From NCBI GenBank assembly GCA_034005525.1, contig JAVEUP010000018.1:1-64000 (forward strand): a DNA stretch of 64,000 nt, read 5' to 3'. The DNA comes from PWXP01 sp034005525. Lineage in GTDB: Bacteria > Planctomycetota > Planctomycetia > Pirellulales > Thermoguttaceae. The translations under genes and the position numbers were made by a program. Under the pieces are notes generated by a model. It was not told where the DNA came from. It did not search any database and saw nothing but the letters and a program-made list of their open reading frames with translations. Shown one piece after another: positions 7,795 to 19,791 of this stretch. Position 1 is the first letter of the stretch. Each line of letters begins with the position of its first letter.

Positions 7795-9891
7795 ATGTCG
7801 AAGAAGGCCAAACGCAACCGGAAATCAGCCGCCAGCCGCGCTCGAGGCCGCCGGAATGGTAGCGGAACAGCGGGCCAAGTACCCCCAAAGGCCATTTCTA
7901 ACGGGAACCAACCGTTTCAACCGGAGCACCCCACTCAACCGCCCGGCGAGGGGTTCAGCCTTTGGGTTACACCTCCGGGACAGAGCGGGCCACAACGCCG
8001 GATCGATGCCGGCACACCTGCCGCCAACCCGTCCGGCATGCTCTCGCTGGCGAACATCGGTGCGCCCCGCGAGCAGCCTGGCAACGTGCGGGTCGCTCTT
8101 GGGGCACCCTCGCAGGACGCGCCCGATGCGGAGAAGAACGTCCCGGACTTCGACCCGGCCGGGGTGCTGCGCCGTTACGTTGACGGCGACCACGACGGCG
8201 CGGTCGACGCCTGCTCGAAGACTCTCATGGCTTTCGACCGGGTGAACTACGAGGTCGTCACTCCCGAGATCCGGCGGCGGGTGAACGAGTTCGTTGAGAC
8301 ACTGCTCTACCTGCTCACCCGACCTGACTTGGTCCTCACGCGGCTCCAGACGATGCTACTGTTGGGGGCGCACCACACGTTGGCGAACCTGGTAGCCATT
8401 TCCGCCTTCAAATCGACCGACGCGCATTTAGCCATCATCGGGGAGCAGGAGCGGAACTACGGGAAGACGCTGCTGCTGCACTCCGTCCGGAATCGGCGGC
8501 GTGTGAACCCGAAACAGCTCTTTGACGTCGATCCTGAGGTGGCGTCCATGTGGTATGCAACCTACGGGTTGTGTTCGGTCAGCGCCATTGCTGAACACGT
8601 CTGGAAGAATTTGAAAGAGCATCTCGCATACGTCGACGAACGGCTCCAGGTGCCCGACCATCGGATCAACGGCCTATTGTTCCAGGCAACGTACGTAGAT
8701 GACGACCTGGCGCGTGCCATCAAATCGCGGTTCAATACGGATATTCAGCGGCAAATCGGTGCCACCACACCGAAACTGACCCCGGTGCGAGATCGGATTG
8801 CCATCATTTCGGGAAAGTGGCGCCGCGGTACCGCGGTATATCGCAGTCTCTCACCGCTGGTCGATACCCTGCGAGGCAAATACCGGCTTACGTTGGTGTG
8901 CCTGGGCAAGCAGGAGCATGGTGTCGATACGGAGGGCTTCGACGAGGTGCGATACGTGGCCCAAGAAGGACGGGCCTTCAAATGCGGCAGTGTCAAAGAA
9001 ACCGACTTCCAATTGGCGTTCTTCCCCGACGTCGGGATGACCAGTGAGTCGATCTGGCTGTCGAACATGCGCCTGGCACCCATTCAGGCAGTCGGCTACG
9101 GACACCCCACCACTACGGCCGGCAGCCGGATCGATTACTTCATCGGCGGCGCTGAAGTGGAACTTCCGGACAAAGCGCAGCAGTTCTACAGCGAACGGTT
9201 GGTGCTCATACCAGGTTTGGCGGCGGTGCCGGTCCTTCCGGCCTATACGCCGAAGTTTCCGCCGCAAGAAAGTGACTGCATGGTCATCAATCTGCCGTGG
9301 AGCGTCGCAAAGATCAATTATCCTATCGTCATGCGGCTAAAGGCAATTCAGGATCGGATCACGCGACCCGTCGAGTTCCGGTTCTTTCCCGGCTCCGGGC
9401 TCCACCGTTATCACTCGGTGCCGATTATCCTGAAGGAGCTTGGCGGTATACTTGGCACCAGCGCGAGACTATACTCCGAGCGCCGGTATGCCGACTACAT
9501 GGGCGAACAGGAACAGGCCCACTTCGCGCTCGAATCGTACCCCTTCGGCGGGTACAACACCGTGGTCGACTCGCTGCACTTGGGCAAACCGATCGTGACG
9601 CAAGAGGGGGACCGGTTCTACAACCGCGCCAGTTCCGCGCTGCTGCGCCGCGTCGGGCTCGACGAACTGATCACCCACAGCGAGGAAGAATACATTGACA
9701 AGGCCGTCCGCCTGGCCAACGACGACGATTACCGGCAGGATATTGCCGATCACCTCCGAAAAACCAATCTGAAAGCACGTATCTTCGACGACGACAGCGC
9801 CCAGTACTTCTGCAAGGCCATCGACTACCTGATCGAGAACCACGAACGATTGCAGGCGGAAGGCAGCCGCGAGCCGATCTTTGTCCGGTAG
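7795..9891 (+). CDS. OGT/HMW1C-like glycosyltransferase (GT41 family)
   Basis: A 698-residue protein starting at the ATG at 7795 behind AGGGAGGGG (7783-7791). The first 30 residues are Lys/Arg-rich (MSKKAKRNRKSAASRARGRR), the next 80 low-complexity, then a helical region (about 125-340). The catalytic half resembles the C-terminal part of O-GlcNAc transferase/SPINDLY/HMW1C: IQAVGYGHPTTTAGSRIDYF matches the OGT GYPGTSG..MDY segment, and YPFGGYNTVVDSLHLGKPIV with EGDRFYNRAS matches the sugar-nucleotide site with its D.L..G.P.VT...R..S pattern. Such enzymes put GlcNAc or glucose on Ser/Thr/Asn of proteins. Its position just upstream of fliD-fliS suggests flagellin as substrate, which is inference. 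Confidence 0.75.
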   Translation: MSKKAKRNRKSAASRARGRRNGSGTAGQVPPKAISNGNQPFQPEHPTQPPGEGFSLWVTPPGQSGPQRRIDAGTPAANPSGMLSLANIGAPREQPGNVRVALGAPSQDAPDAEKNVPDFDPAGVLRRYVDGDHDGAVDACSKTLMAFDRVNYEVVTPEIRRRVNEFVETLLYLLTRPDLVLTRLQTMLLLGAHHTLANLVAISAFKSTDAHLAIIGEQERNYGKTLLLHSVRNRRRVNPKQLFDVDPEVASMWYATYGLCSVSAIAEHVWKNLKEHLAYVDERLQVPDHRINGLLFQATYVDDDLARAIKSRFNTDIQRQIGATTPKLTPVRDRIAIISGKWRRGTAVYRSLSPLVDTLRGKYRLTLVCLGKQEHGVDTEGFDEVRYVAQEGRAFKCGSVKETDFQLAFFPDVGMTSESIWLSNMRLAPIQAVGYGHPTTTAGSRIDYFIGGAEVELPDKAQQFYSERLVLIPGLAAVPVLPAYTPKFPPQESDCMVINLPWSVAKINYPIVMRLKAIQDRITRPVEFRFFPGSGLHRYHSVPIILKELGGILGTSARLYSERRYADYMGEQEQAHFALESYPFGGYNTVVDSLHLGKPIVTQEGDRFYNRASSALLRRVGLDELITHSEEEYIDKAVRLANDDDYRQDIADHLRKTNLKARIFDDDSAQYFCKAIDYLIENHERLQAEGSREPIFVR

Positions 9892-9968
9892 CCTTGAGTC
9901 TTCCGCGCTGGCAAGACAAGCTGGAAGCCTATCCCACGCAATTCGGTGTACTACGCTCTACGCCGCCC

Positions 9969-11312
9969 TTACCCACCTGCGGCTTCCGTGGGCATCCCCA
10001 GGCTCCAAGGCTGCCCTCCAATGGGCGGCGGCAGCGGGGCGTGCGACTCGGCGCGATGCCAGGCCCTGCCGGCAGGCCGGGCAATATAGCGGTAGGGATG
10101 TTCATCGTGGAAGTAGTCGATCAGCCGGCCCCGGTGCTCGATCAGCACCAGTTCGGCGCCGATGCCCATCTGCTGCATTTCCAGCACGATGTCAGCCGCC
10201 CGCCATTGCGTGGCGATGATGATTAAATCAGCCGGCTGCTCTATCAGTACATCGCGGAATTGGATTCTCTGCCCCGTGCCCGGTACAAACGTGCCCGCCT
10301 TCTGACGGTCGGAGTCGACGACCAGCGGGAAACGTTCGACGTCCATGTTGCACTGATTGATCAGCGCGGCGGCCTTCCCCGTGCCGCCCCAAATAGCCAC
10401 GCGGCGGCCGGACCGGCTAATGGCGTCCAATTGTGCAGCCAGCGTATACGACGCCTCCTTCGAGTGCTCGGCAAAGGCCAGAGCCTGCCGGCCGATCTCT
10501 CGCTGATGAGCTGGGACGGGCATCTCCGCCACGGCGTACGCGACCTCGCCGCCGTAGCCCTTTTCCAGCAGCTCGATGCTCGCACCGCAACGTTCCAGCA
10601 TGCGTCGCAGCGAGTGCGACGTGAAATGGGAATTGTGTTCGTAGAAGAAGTCGGCGGTGCGGCAGCTCTCGATCGCCAAATCGACGCAGGGCACCTCGAC
10701 GAACAGCCTGGTCGGCCGCCGCAAGCAGCTTGCGGCAAAGGCAATCTCTTCGAGCAACGCCAGCGGGTCGACCAGATGCTCCAGTACGTGCCTCGCAACG
10801 ATCATTTGCGGCTTCAGTTCCTCCAGGTGCCGCCGGGCCAAGAACAACTCGGCACGCGCCTCAATCGCCCCATCGCCGGTATCGACCTTGCTGTTCGGGT
10901 CGAACCCGACGTACCGGCCGGCTGGCCGGGCTTCCGCCAACGCCCGCAGTAGGTGCCCGTCGCCGCAACCGATTTCCACCACGCAGGGCCGCGGAGGCAC
11001 CGCGTCCAGGATGAGCTGTTCTACCTGGCGCAGGTGGTCGCGCCAGATCGTTCCCAGGTTGAACATCTTGTTCGGATGCTTCGCGTAAGGCACCTGGTCG
11101 TAGTCGAACTCCGGGTTGTAGACGTGCCCACAATCGACACAACGAACGAAACGGAGCCGAAAACGCGGCAGCGAAACCGCCTCGTCGCGCGTCTCGGGAA
11201 AGGCCAACGTGGCAAGTGGCTGCGTGCCGGCGTCGAAGAAAGGCATTGCAACAGTGTGCGCGCACGCCGGGCACCGGCGTCCGAAATCGGCTGAGAAGAG
11301 CGATCGTTCCAT
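9969..11312 (-). CDS. Zinc-binding class I SAM methyltransferase, sugar C-methyltransferase-like
   Basis: A 447-residue, three-part protein. An N-terminal putative zinc site (CPACAH near residue 14; CVDCGHVYN near 57) comes first. Then a Rossmann methyltransferase with motif I VVEIGCGDGHLL (about 110-121) and ARHVLEHLVDP. A C-terminal domain has a second nucleotide-fold signature, VAIWGGTGKAAALINQ. This layout is that of the NovU/TylC3-type NDP-sugar C-methyltransferases (Methyltransf_13/11/14). It converges on the GT41 gene and is divergent from fliD, so it could methylate a sugar of a flagellar glycan; that role is inferred from position only. Confidence 0.75.
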   Translation of the reverse strand: MERSLFSADFGRRCPACAHTVAMPFFDAGTQPLATLAFPETRDEAVSLPRFRLRFVRCVDCGHVYNPEFDYDQVPYAKHPNKMFNLGTIWRDHLRQVEQLILDAVPPRPCVVEIGCGDGHLLRALAEARPAGRYVGFDPNSKVDTGDGAIEARAELFLARRHLEELKPQMIVARHVLEHLVDPLALLEEIAFAASCLRRPTRLFVEVPCVDLAIESCRTADFFYEHNSHFTSHSLRRMLERCGASIELLEKGYGGEVAYAVAEMPVPAHQREIGRQALAFAEHSKEASYTLAAQLDAISRSGRRVAIWGGTGKAAALINQCNMDVERFPLVVDSDRQKAGTFVPGTGQRIQFRDVLIEQPADLIIIATQWRAADIVLEMQQMGIGAELVLIEHRGRLIDYFHDEHPYRYIARPAGRAWHRAESHAPLPPPIGGQPWSLGMPTEAAGG

Positions 11313-11409
11313 GAGACGGTTCGGGGGCAGGAGCGGGCTCGCAGTTACAGCGCTATCGCGTTACTGGAGTTCACGCTTTAGCGTGCGAGCAAACTGTGTG
11401 CAATATCTT

Positions 11410-11531
11410 GGCTCTTCCGTTTCCAGGTGCAGTTTGTCTGGGTTGGAGTCCCGCCTTTAGGCGGTCGTTGCTTGCCGGCTGAAGCTGGGACTCCAACGGG
11501 GCGAGGTCCGCACCTGGAAACGGAAGAGCCA
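11410..11531. repeat. Family-A nested palindrome, copy 1
   Basis: Outer arms GGCTCTTCCGTTTCCAGGTG (11410) and CACCTGGAAACGGAAGAGCC (ending 11530) are exact inverted repeats. The core starts GTTGGAGTCCCGCCTTTAGG and ends GAAGCTGGGACTCCAAC, with two internal mini-hairpins (CCGCCTTTAGGCGG and CCGGCTGAAGC). It sits in the 430-bp gap between the methyltransferase and fliD starts; no other gene or clear flagellar sigma-28 promoter is visible in that gap. Confidence 0.85.
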
Positions 11532-11742
11532 ATGTCCTTTCAGTCTGTATCGGTTCACCCATTGCCGCAATTTGAGCAGAATTTGACGGCAAAGCACCCT
11601 CGCCTTAATTTGCCCTATATCCCCTATCCCCCGCAATTCCCGTAGGGATCGGTCGGCAATGTCACCTCGACGCGGCAAATCCGGTGCAATCGCTCAGTCT
11701 TGTCGCAACACCCGGTCGATACTCATCGATAAGGGGAAGACT

Positions 11743-14505
11743 ATGGGGCGAATCCAGACGAATATCGGCTTGATTACCGGGGTGCCCATTATGGACCTCG
11801 TGAATCAGCTCATGGAGCTGTCGGCCGTCAACCGCGACAGGCTTGCGTCGCGAACGGACGAACTGCGAGAGGAGCAGATGGCCGTCGCCACGCTCGGCAG
11901 CCTGATCTATGCCACGAGAGTGTCCGTCAACGCCCTGGGCCGGGCGACGACTTACCAGCAACTGAAGGCCAATTCAAGCAACGATGCCGCCCTTGCGGCC
12001 ACCCTCACCGGCACTCCCGCTAGGGGAATCTACGAGTTCACCCCGCTGCAAATGGCACAGAGCCAGAAGCTGCTCAGTTCGGGGTTTAAGTCGGCGACCG
12101 ACCCGATCGGTGCGGGTTCCATCACCGTTCGCTTTGGCGACCACGTTGAGCGGGGGGCATCGCTTAGCCTCATCAACAATGGAGCCGGACTGACCCGCGG
12201 AAGAATCCGCATTGGCGATCGGAGCGGGGCCTGGGCCGAGATCGACCTGTCCACCGCCCGGACCATCGATGACGTGCTGGATGCCATTAACGGCAGCTCC
12301 GCCGTCAACGTAACCGCCACGACGCGCGACGGCAGAATCGTGCTGACGGACGATACCGGCCTGGCCAACGCGAACCTGCGGGTACTGGAAGTGGGAGGCG
12401 GCCGGACGGCCGAGTCGCTTGGGCTGGGCGCGATCGACGCGGCCGCTCCCGTCGCTGAAGGCGCCAACATTTACGGCCTCTTTGGCGACTTCGACCTCGC
12501 CATGCTCAACGACGGAGCCGGAGTTGCAGTCGATAACGTCTTGCCCGACATCAAGTTCACGCTCCGGGACGGGACCGTCGGCAATATCGATTTCTCGCCT
12601 TCCCTGGGCGGCGATCCAGAGGTTGACGACACCATCGACAAGATCATTGCCCGGATCCACAAGGACTCGGACGGCAAACTGGAGGCCAGCATTGCACCGG
12701 ACGGCCGCCGGCTGGTGGTGACCGACACCACCGAGGGTGACTACGCGTTTTCGTTTACCGCCCTGTACAACTCGCAGGCGATGGCTGACTTGGGGCTCGA
12801 TAACGCTCCCGTCGACGGCGTGATTACCGGCAACCGGATTCTCGGCGGGCTTCGCACGGTTGTCCTGTCGAGCCTCAATGGCGGAAAAGGCTTCGGCGGA
12901 CTAGGATTGATTGAACTGACCAGCCGCAGCGGCGGCGAGCCCGTTACGGTCGACCTCAGCGGCGCAGAAACGCTTGAGGACCTCATCGACGCCATCAACG
13001 CGGCCGGTGCCAGTATCCGCGCCCAAGTCAATCGGGCGCGCAACGGCATCGAACTGGTCGACACATCCGGCGGCACGGCCGGCAACCTGATCATCGCCGA
13101 CGCCGACGAGACCAACACGGCCACCAAGCTGAATATCGCCGCTGACACGAGCCTGACCATGGTCGACAGCGGCGACATGCATCTGCAAGTCATCAGCCGC
13201 AACACGGTGCTTACGTCGCTTAACGGGGGCGCCGGAGTGGCGCGCGGCCAGTTTCGCATCACCGACAGCAACGGACTGACGCGAACCGTTGACCTCCGGC
13301 TCCAAAACGTCAAGACCATGGGCGACGTGATCGACGCCATCAACCGCCTGTATCTTGGCGCCACGGCCGAACTGAATGCCACGGGGGACGGCATCCTGCT
13401 GCGCGACACCGCCGGCGGCGCCGGCACATTGACGGTTACCGAGGCAGGCGGGACGACCGCGCGCGATCTCGGCCTGCTGAAAAACGCCGCCAATGTCGAG
13501 GTGGACGGCCAGAGTCAGCAGCATATCGATGGTTCGACGACGCACACCATCGCAATCACGGCGAATGACTCGCTCGACAGCCTCGCAAGCAAGATCAATA
13601 CCCTCGGCGCGGGCTTCTCGGCCAGCGTGCTCAGTGACGGTTCGCCGCGCCCCTGGCGCCTGTCGCTCGCCAGCGATCGGGCCGGCCAGTCGGGATCGCT
13701 GGTAATCGACACGTCGGCCGTGGCTTTCGATCTATCGGAAATCAGCAAGGGGCAAGACGCGATGCTGGCGTACGGGCCGGCCTCGGCCGCCGCGTCGGCC
13801 GTGCTGGTTACCTCGAGCAACAACACGTTCGACAACATTGTCAACGGCCTGTCTCTGCAAATACAGCAAGCCACCGGGGCAACCGTCTCGGTCAGCGTCG
13901 AGGCATCGTATGCAACGGCAACGGCCGCAGCGAAAGGATTTGTCGAGAACTATAACCGCTTCCGCGACGAGTTGACGGCCTTGACCAAGTACGACCCCGA
14001 GGCCGGCCGAGGCTCCATCCTCACGGGCGACGCCGCCGCCTTGCGCATGGACACCGACATGACCCGCCTGGTCACCAGCCGTTTCCTGGTGGGGGGGCAG
14101 TTCGAACAGCTTTCCCAGGTGGGAATCAACTTCAATGACACGGGTAAACTGTCCTTCGACGAGTCCAAGTTCAACGCCGCGCTGGCGGCCAATCCGCAGG
14201 CGGTCGAGCAACTGTTCGCCACAAAGGACACCGGCGTGGCCGCTCGCCTCGAGGGCCTCATCGAGCAACTGGCCGGCGAGGAAACCTCGCTGCTCGCCCG
14301 GCGACTCGAAGCGCTCGATGGCCGCATTGCCGACAACGAGTCGCGCATCGGGCGCATGGACGCTTCTCTGGACAGGGAACGCACGCGAATGCTTACACAG
14401 TTCTACAACATGGAACTGGCCGTCGCGCGAATCCAGAACAACCTGAACGCGCTCGATTCCATCGCGTGGATTACCGATCAATACCGGCGGACCGACAAGA
14501 ACTAG
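11743..14505 (+). CDS. fliD: Flagellar filament cap / hook-associated protein 2
   Basis: Caps the growing filament and promotes flagellin folding outside the cell. 920 residues, about twice the usual enterobacterial length. The N-terminus (TGVPIMDLVNQLMELSAVNR) matches the FliD_N helix. The middle holds at least three flagellin_IN-like repeats, seen as NGGAGVARGQFRITDSNG ... DVIDAIN and near-copies (GAGLTRGRIRIGDRSG, GGKGFGGLGLIELTSRSG), which explain the extra length as an enlarged exposed region. The C-terminus has the FliD_C features YNRFRDELTALTKYDP and the coiled coil ending YNMELAVARIQNNLNALD. The ATG at 11743 follows AAGGGGAAG. fliS follows 60 bp downstream. Confidence 0.92.
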   Translation: MGRIQTNIGLITGVPIMDLVNQLMELSAVNRDRLASRTDELREEQMAVATLGSLIYATRVSVNALGRATTYQQLKANSSNDAALAATLTGTPARGIYEFTPLQMAQSQKLLSSGFKSATDPIGAGSITVRFGDHVERGASLSLINNGAGLTRGRIRIGDRSGAWAEIDLSTARTIDDVLDAINGSSAVNVTATTRDGRIVLTDDTGLANANLRVLEVGGGRTAESLGLGAIDAAAPVAEGANIYGLFGDFDLAMLNDGAGVAVDNVLPDIKFTLRDGTVGNIDFSPSLGGDPEVDDTIDKIIARIHKDSDGKLEASIAPDGRRLVVTDTTEGDYAFSFTALYNSQAMADLGLDNAPVDGVITGNRILGGLRTVVLSSLNGGKGFGGLGLIELTSRSGGEPVTVDLSGAETLEDLIDAINAAGASIRAQVNRARNGIELVDTSGGTAGNLIIADADETNTATKLNIAADTSLTMVDSGDMHLQVISRNTVLTSLNGGAGVARGQFRITDSNGLTRTVDLRLQNVKTMGDVIDAINRLYLGATAELNATGDGILLRDTAGGAGTLTVTEAGGTTARDLGLLKNAANVEVDGQSQQHIDGSTTHTIAITANDSLDSLASKINTLGAGFSASVLSDGSPRPWRLSLASDRAGQSGSLVIDTSAVAFDLSEISKGQDAMLAYGPASAAASAVLVTSSNNTFDNIVNGLSLQIQQATGATVSVSVEASYATATAAAKGFVENYNRFRDELTALTKYDPEAGRGSILTGDAAALRMDTDMTRLVTSRFLVGGQFEQLSQVGINFNDTGKLSFDESKFNAALAANPQAVEQLFATKDTGVAARLEGLIEQLAGEETSLLARRLEALDGRIADNESRIGRMDASLDRERTRMLTQFYNMELAVARIQNNLNALDSIAWITDQYRRTDKN

Positions 14506-14565
14506 GTCCCGCCCCGCTGCCGCCTTTCCATTTCCCGCATCACACCCCAGAAAAGGATAGAGTGA

Positions 14566-15075
14566 ATGGACGTTTCCGTACGCAGCCAGTACCTTAACAC
14601 CGAAGTGATGACCGCCACGCCCCAGAAACTCCAGCTCATGGTCGTCGAGGCGGCAATCCGCTCCTGCGAGCGGGCGCGTTCCCACTGGCAGCAAGGCGCT
14701 CCCGATGAAGCTTGCGAGGCGCTGATCCACGCGCAAGCCTGCATCGGCGAGTTGCTCGGAGCGCTCAACCGCGACGCCGATCCCGCGTTGGTCGAGAAGA
14801 TGGCCTCGGTGTACCTGTTCATCTTCCAGCGGCTGATCGATGCAAACAACAACAGTGACGAAAAGACGCTCGACGAAGCCCTGCGGGTGCTTCATGCGGA
14901 GCGGGACACCTGGCGACAGGTTTGTGAGAGGTTTGGCACAACAAGCTCCGACGCGGGCAGTTCGCCGCTCGACCTTGCCTGCGACGAGCCGGTATCGGTT
15001 CCGTTGCCGGACCTGTCGGTCGATACCGGCCTAATCGACGCCCTGCCGGCCGGCGGATTCTCGTTAGAGGCCTGA
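14566..15075 (+). CDS. fliS: Flagellin export chaperone
   Basis: Binds flagellin in the cytoplasm and prevents premature polymerisation before export. 169 residues; the first 120 match FliS: an N-terminal YLNTEVMTATPQKLQLMVVE, then the four-helix bundle with ERARSHWQQG and a helix with LYRLI-like spacing (VYLFIFQRLIDANN). The last 45 residues are an acidic, low-complexity tail not usual in FliS. It lies just downstream of fliD, the normal partner, with AAGGATAGAGTG as ribosome-binding region. No flagellin gene is in the window. Confidence 0.88.
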   Translation: MDVSVRSQYLNTEVMTATPQKLQLMVVEAAIRSCERARSHWQQGAPDEACEALIHAQACIGELLGALNRDADPALVEKMASVYLFIFQRLIDANNNSDEKTLDEALRVLHAERDTWRQVCERFGTTSSDAGSSPLDLACDEPVSVPLPDLSVDTGLIDALPAGGFSLEA

Positions 15076-15153
15076 CGGGTGGCCAGCACATGCACGATCC
15101 ATCGCAGCGCCCGTTTCAGCCCGTCGATCCGCAGCCGGAACACCTCGGCAGGG

Positions 15154-15732
<579 letters not shown>

Positions 15733-15983
15733 GGGAATCCTCCTGTGAGTGGGGAACGGTCATCGATCGATTTCGGACGCAAGAATTGTAGCCGGCTCGG
15801 CAACTTCTCTATTCGTCGGCCGGCGCAGAATTCGGCGAGCAGCCGATCGATCCGCTTGGTCATTTTCCGGATGGCGACCGCGTTTTTCCGGAAATCGCGA
15901 GAATTGGGATTGACGCAAGTGCTGTCTCTGCAAGGATTTGCGAGAAAAATGGAGTTGACGGGAAAAAATTCTGCAAGGGACTA

Positions 15984-16011
15984 TTGACGGCGGTCGAATG
16001 TCTGGTAGAAT
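15984..16011 (+). promoter_or_regulatory. Sigma-70-type rRNA promoter
   Basis: TTGACG (15984-15989), a 16-bp spacer and TAGAAT (16006-16011) form a near-consensus housekeeping promoter about 250 nt upstream of the mature 16S 5' end. A second possible -35, TTGACG at 15955-15960 with ACTATT about 19 bp on, may be an additional start. The region before it (15733-15950) carries no gene. Confidence 0.7.
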
Positions 16012-16259
16012 CAGGGACTCGGCTGATGGCGACGGGGTTGCCCGTGGCCTCTGTCGAGATGTGGTTCTTTGACAATTTGGTAGTGATGACCTCCAAAGTT
16101 TGACTTTTAGTCGTTTGGATCTGAAACTCACGGTGCCGTGCCAGTTGGTAGCGACCGATGGTGCGGCGCCAAGGTTCGAACCTTTTTCTGTGGTTCACAA
16201 CCCGCGGCGGCGGGCGTTCCTTCGGGATCGTTTGCCAAGGCGGTTAGAAGTCTACAGAA
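16012..16259 (+). other. 16S rRNA leader with boxA-like element
   Basis: Transcribed leader of the rRNA gene. GGTTCTTTGACAATTTGG at 16063-16080 resembles the boxA/antitermination region found before 16S genes in many bacteria. Further on a GGTTCGAACC palindrome (16174-16183) is present but has no tRNA cloverleaf around it. No tRNA or ORF is supported. Confidence 0.55.
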
Positions 16260-17799
<1,540 letters not shown>

Positions 17800-17908
17800 G
17801 TCACACCCCGCGCCGGGTAACCGTCGTAGGGCAAAAATGTGGAGCAGGTCCAAAGACACGACCGGAGTCGTTCCGAAGAGAATCATCACTACCAGTCAAA
17901 GACACCCC

Positions 17909-17950
17909 AAGGCCCGGGCGGACCAAGCGTTCGCCCGGGTCTTTGTCTTT
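17909..17950 (+). terminator. Intrinsic terminator after 16S
   Basis: The stem AAGGCCCGGGCG (17909-17920) pairs with CGCCCGGGTCTTT (17932-17944) across an 11-nt loop and runs into CTTTGTCTTT. It lies about 120 nt past the 16S 3' end and before the convergent murJ gene, ending rRNA transcription without a 23S gene. Confidence 0.75.
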
Positions 17951-18015
17951 CGTGCGCGGCGATAATGAGAATCATCCGGGATAGCTGCCAGAGCGGCCGT
18001 GCCTGGCCTTGCCGC

Positions 18016-19626
18016 TCAGCGTTGCCGCACGAGCAGCCACAGCTCGCGGCCGCCCAGTAAACGGAAGACCACCGCGTATGCTGCGGCGCCGGCGGTCATG
18101 GGCAGAAAGACGCGGGCCAGCTCGTTGCCAAGTCCCTTGGTTGGCGGCACGGATGACAGCAGGGCGAGACAGACCGCCCCCATGACGGCGCTTGCCGCAA
18201 GCGTTCGTGCCGAGGTTGCGGCCAACTCCGGCCAGCGCAGCCGGCTCTCGCGGCGCGAGAAGACCAACAGAAGAACAATCACCTGGACGCTCGCGCTGAT
18301 GGACGTGGCAATCGCCAGTCCCCGCTCGGCCAGCGGCCAAATAAGCGTCAGATTCAACGTCAAGTTGAGGAACATGGCGCCCACGCCAATACGCACCGGC
18401 GTGCCGCTGTCGCCCAGCGAGTAGAATCCGCGTACGGCGACCGGCAGCGCGCAGAAGGCCCACACGCCCAGCCCATAGGAGGCGATCACCCGCGCGGCCC
18501 GGACGGTATCGTCCGGCGTGAACTGGCCGCGTTCAAAGAGGAGTTGTGTGAGCGGATGGGCCAGCAGCACGAGCCCCACCCCGGCCGGCACGCCCAGACT
18601 GACCACCAGGCGCAGCCCGAGCGACAGGTCGGCCCCGAGCGCCTCGCGGTCGCCGCGGGCGGCATGGCGGCTCAGCAGCGGGAAGATGGCCGCCGCCACG
18701 GCCAGTCCCAGGATGCCCAGCGGGAAATGGTACATCCGCTCGCCGTAGTAGAGGGCTGCCACCGCGCCCTGATCGAGCGGGTAGCGGATCAGGTCGCCCA
18801 GCCAGTGGATGCGTTCGGGGCCGTCGTGTGCCCGGGCCATGCCCCAGGCAATTACGCTGTCGAAGAACGTGTTGATTTGCGTGATGGCCAATCCGAAGAG
18901 CATCGGCGTCAGAGTCCGGCCGACGCGGCGCATGCCTTCCTTTGCGGCAGGCCAATGATAATGGAAGCGAAATCCCAGGCGCCGCAAGACGGGCACCTGG
19001 ACGGCCACTTGCAGCACGCCGGCCACGATAATCGACGCGGCGATGGCATATGCCTGCGCCTCCTGGTTCGGCTTCAGATACGGGCAAACCAGCCATGCCG
19101 CCGCAAGCCAGCACACGTTCAGCACGATGGGCGCCAACGCCGGCACGGCGAAATGCTGCAAGGCGTGCAACGTGGCGCTAAGCTGGGCGGCCAGGCAAAT
19201 CAGCATGAGATAAGGTAACAAGGTGGCAGAAAGACCCAGCAGTAGCGGCATGCCGGGCAACTCGCCCAGCAGCCACCACGCAAGCAGAATAAGCAATTCG
19301 CCCAAAAGCACCAGCCCGGTCAGCAGGACCGTCACCCAACTGAGCATCACGCTGGCCAGGTGCCACGCATGGCGCCGGTCGCGCTCCAATTCGGCCGCCA
19401 GCACCGGCAGGTAGCTGGCCGTCAGCGCGCCTTCGCCGAACAAGCGGCGAAACAGGTTCGGAATGCGGTACGCAATGACGAAGGCATCCATGACCGGGCT
19501 GCCCGCCAGGCCGAGAATCGACGCCGTGGCCATGTCGCGCACCATGCCCAGCAGGCGGCTGAGCAGGGTACCCAACCCGGTCACCAGGGCGCCGGAAATC
19601 AGCGGATGACGGCTGCTGTTGGTCAT
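18016..19626 (-). CDS. murJ: Lipid II flippase MurJ / MviN family
   Basis: A 536-residue polytopic membrane protein of the MOP superfamily, about the usual length. It starts TNSSRHPLISGALVTGLGTL with the MurJ-type GTLLSRLLGMVRD segment, followed by FVIAYRIPNLFRRLFGEGAL, the conserved MurJ signature that supplies central-cavity Arg residues, and a later GLAITQINTFFDS. About 14 hydrophobic segments are evident. It flips lipid II across the cytoplasmic membrane. In planctomycetes, which have reduced or atypical peptidoglycan, its presence supports cell-wall synthesis. The ATG at 19626 was chosen since the MurJ N-terminus follows; no strong ribosome-binding site is visible. Confidence 0.92.
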   Translation of the reverse strand: MTNSSRHPLISGALVTGLGTLLSRLLGMVRDMATASILGLAGSPVMDAFVIAYRIPNLFRRLFGEGALTASYLPVLAAELERDRRHAWHLASVMLSWVTVLLTGLVLLGELLILLAWWLLGELPGMPLLLGLSATLLPYLMLICLAAQLSATLHALQHFAVPALAPIVLNVCWLAAAWLVCPYLKPNQEAQAYAIAASIIVAGVLQVAVQVPVLRRLGFRFHYHWPAAKEGMRRVGRTLTPMLFGLAITQINTFFDSVIAWGMARAHDGPERIHWLGDLIRYPLDQGAVAALYYGERMYHFPLGILGLAVAAAIFPLLSRHAARGDREALGADLSLGLRLVVSLGVPAGVGLVLLAHPLTQLLFERGQFTPDDTVRAARVIASYGLGVWAFCALPVAVRGFYSLGDSGTPVRIGVGAMFLNLTLNLTLIWPLAERGLAIATSISASVQVIVLLLVFSRRESRLRWPELAATSARTLAASAVMGAVCLALLSSVPPTKGLGNELARVFLPMTAGAAAYAVVFRLLGGRELWLLVRQR

Positions 19627-19791
19627 GCGGCAATGGTAGGGTGTAACCGGCGCGGGGGGCAGGGGGACCATGCGGGCGGCGCCTCGCGGCACCAGGTCAG
19701 GGCAAGGTCAGAAACGTGCCACCCCGGCGCCAGAGAATCTTCCCACGTGCGGGGGCTCGGCGCTCGACCCGGAAATCGGCCATAATGCGTT

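Noticed and set aside
11640..11742. Sigma-28 promoter before fliD
   Set aside because: ATCGATAA just before the start resembles a -10, but no TAAA sits 15 nt upstream and it is too close to the ATG.
16172..16190. GGTTCGAACC, tRNA T-loop-like
   Set aside because: No acceptor or anticodon stems around it; it is part of the rRNA leader.
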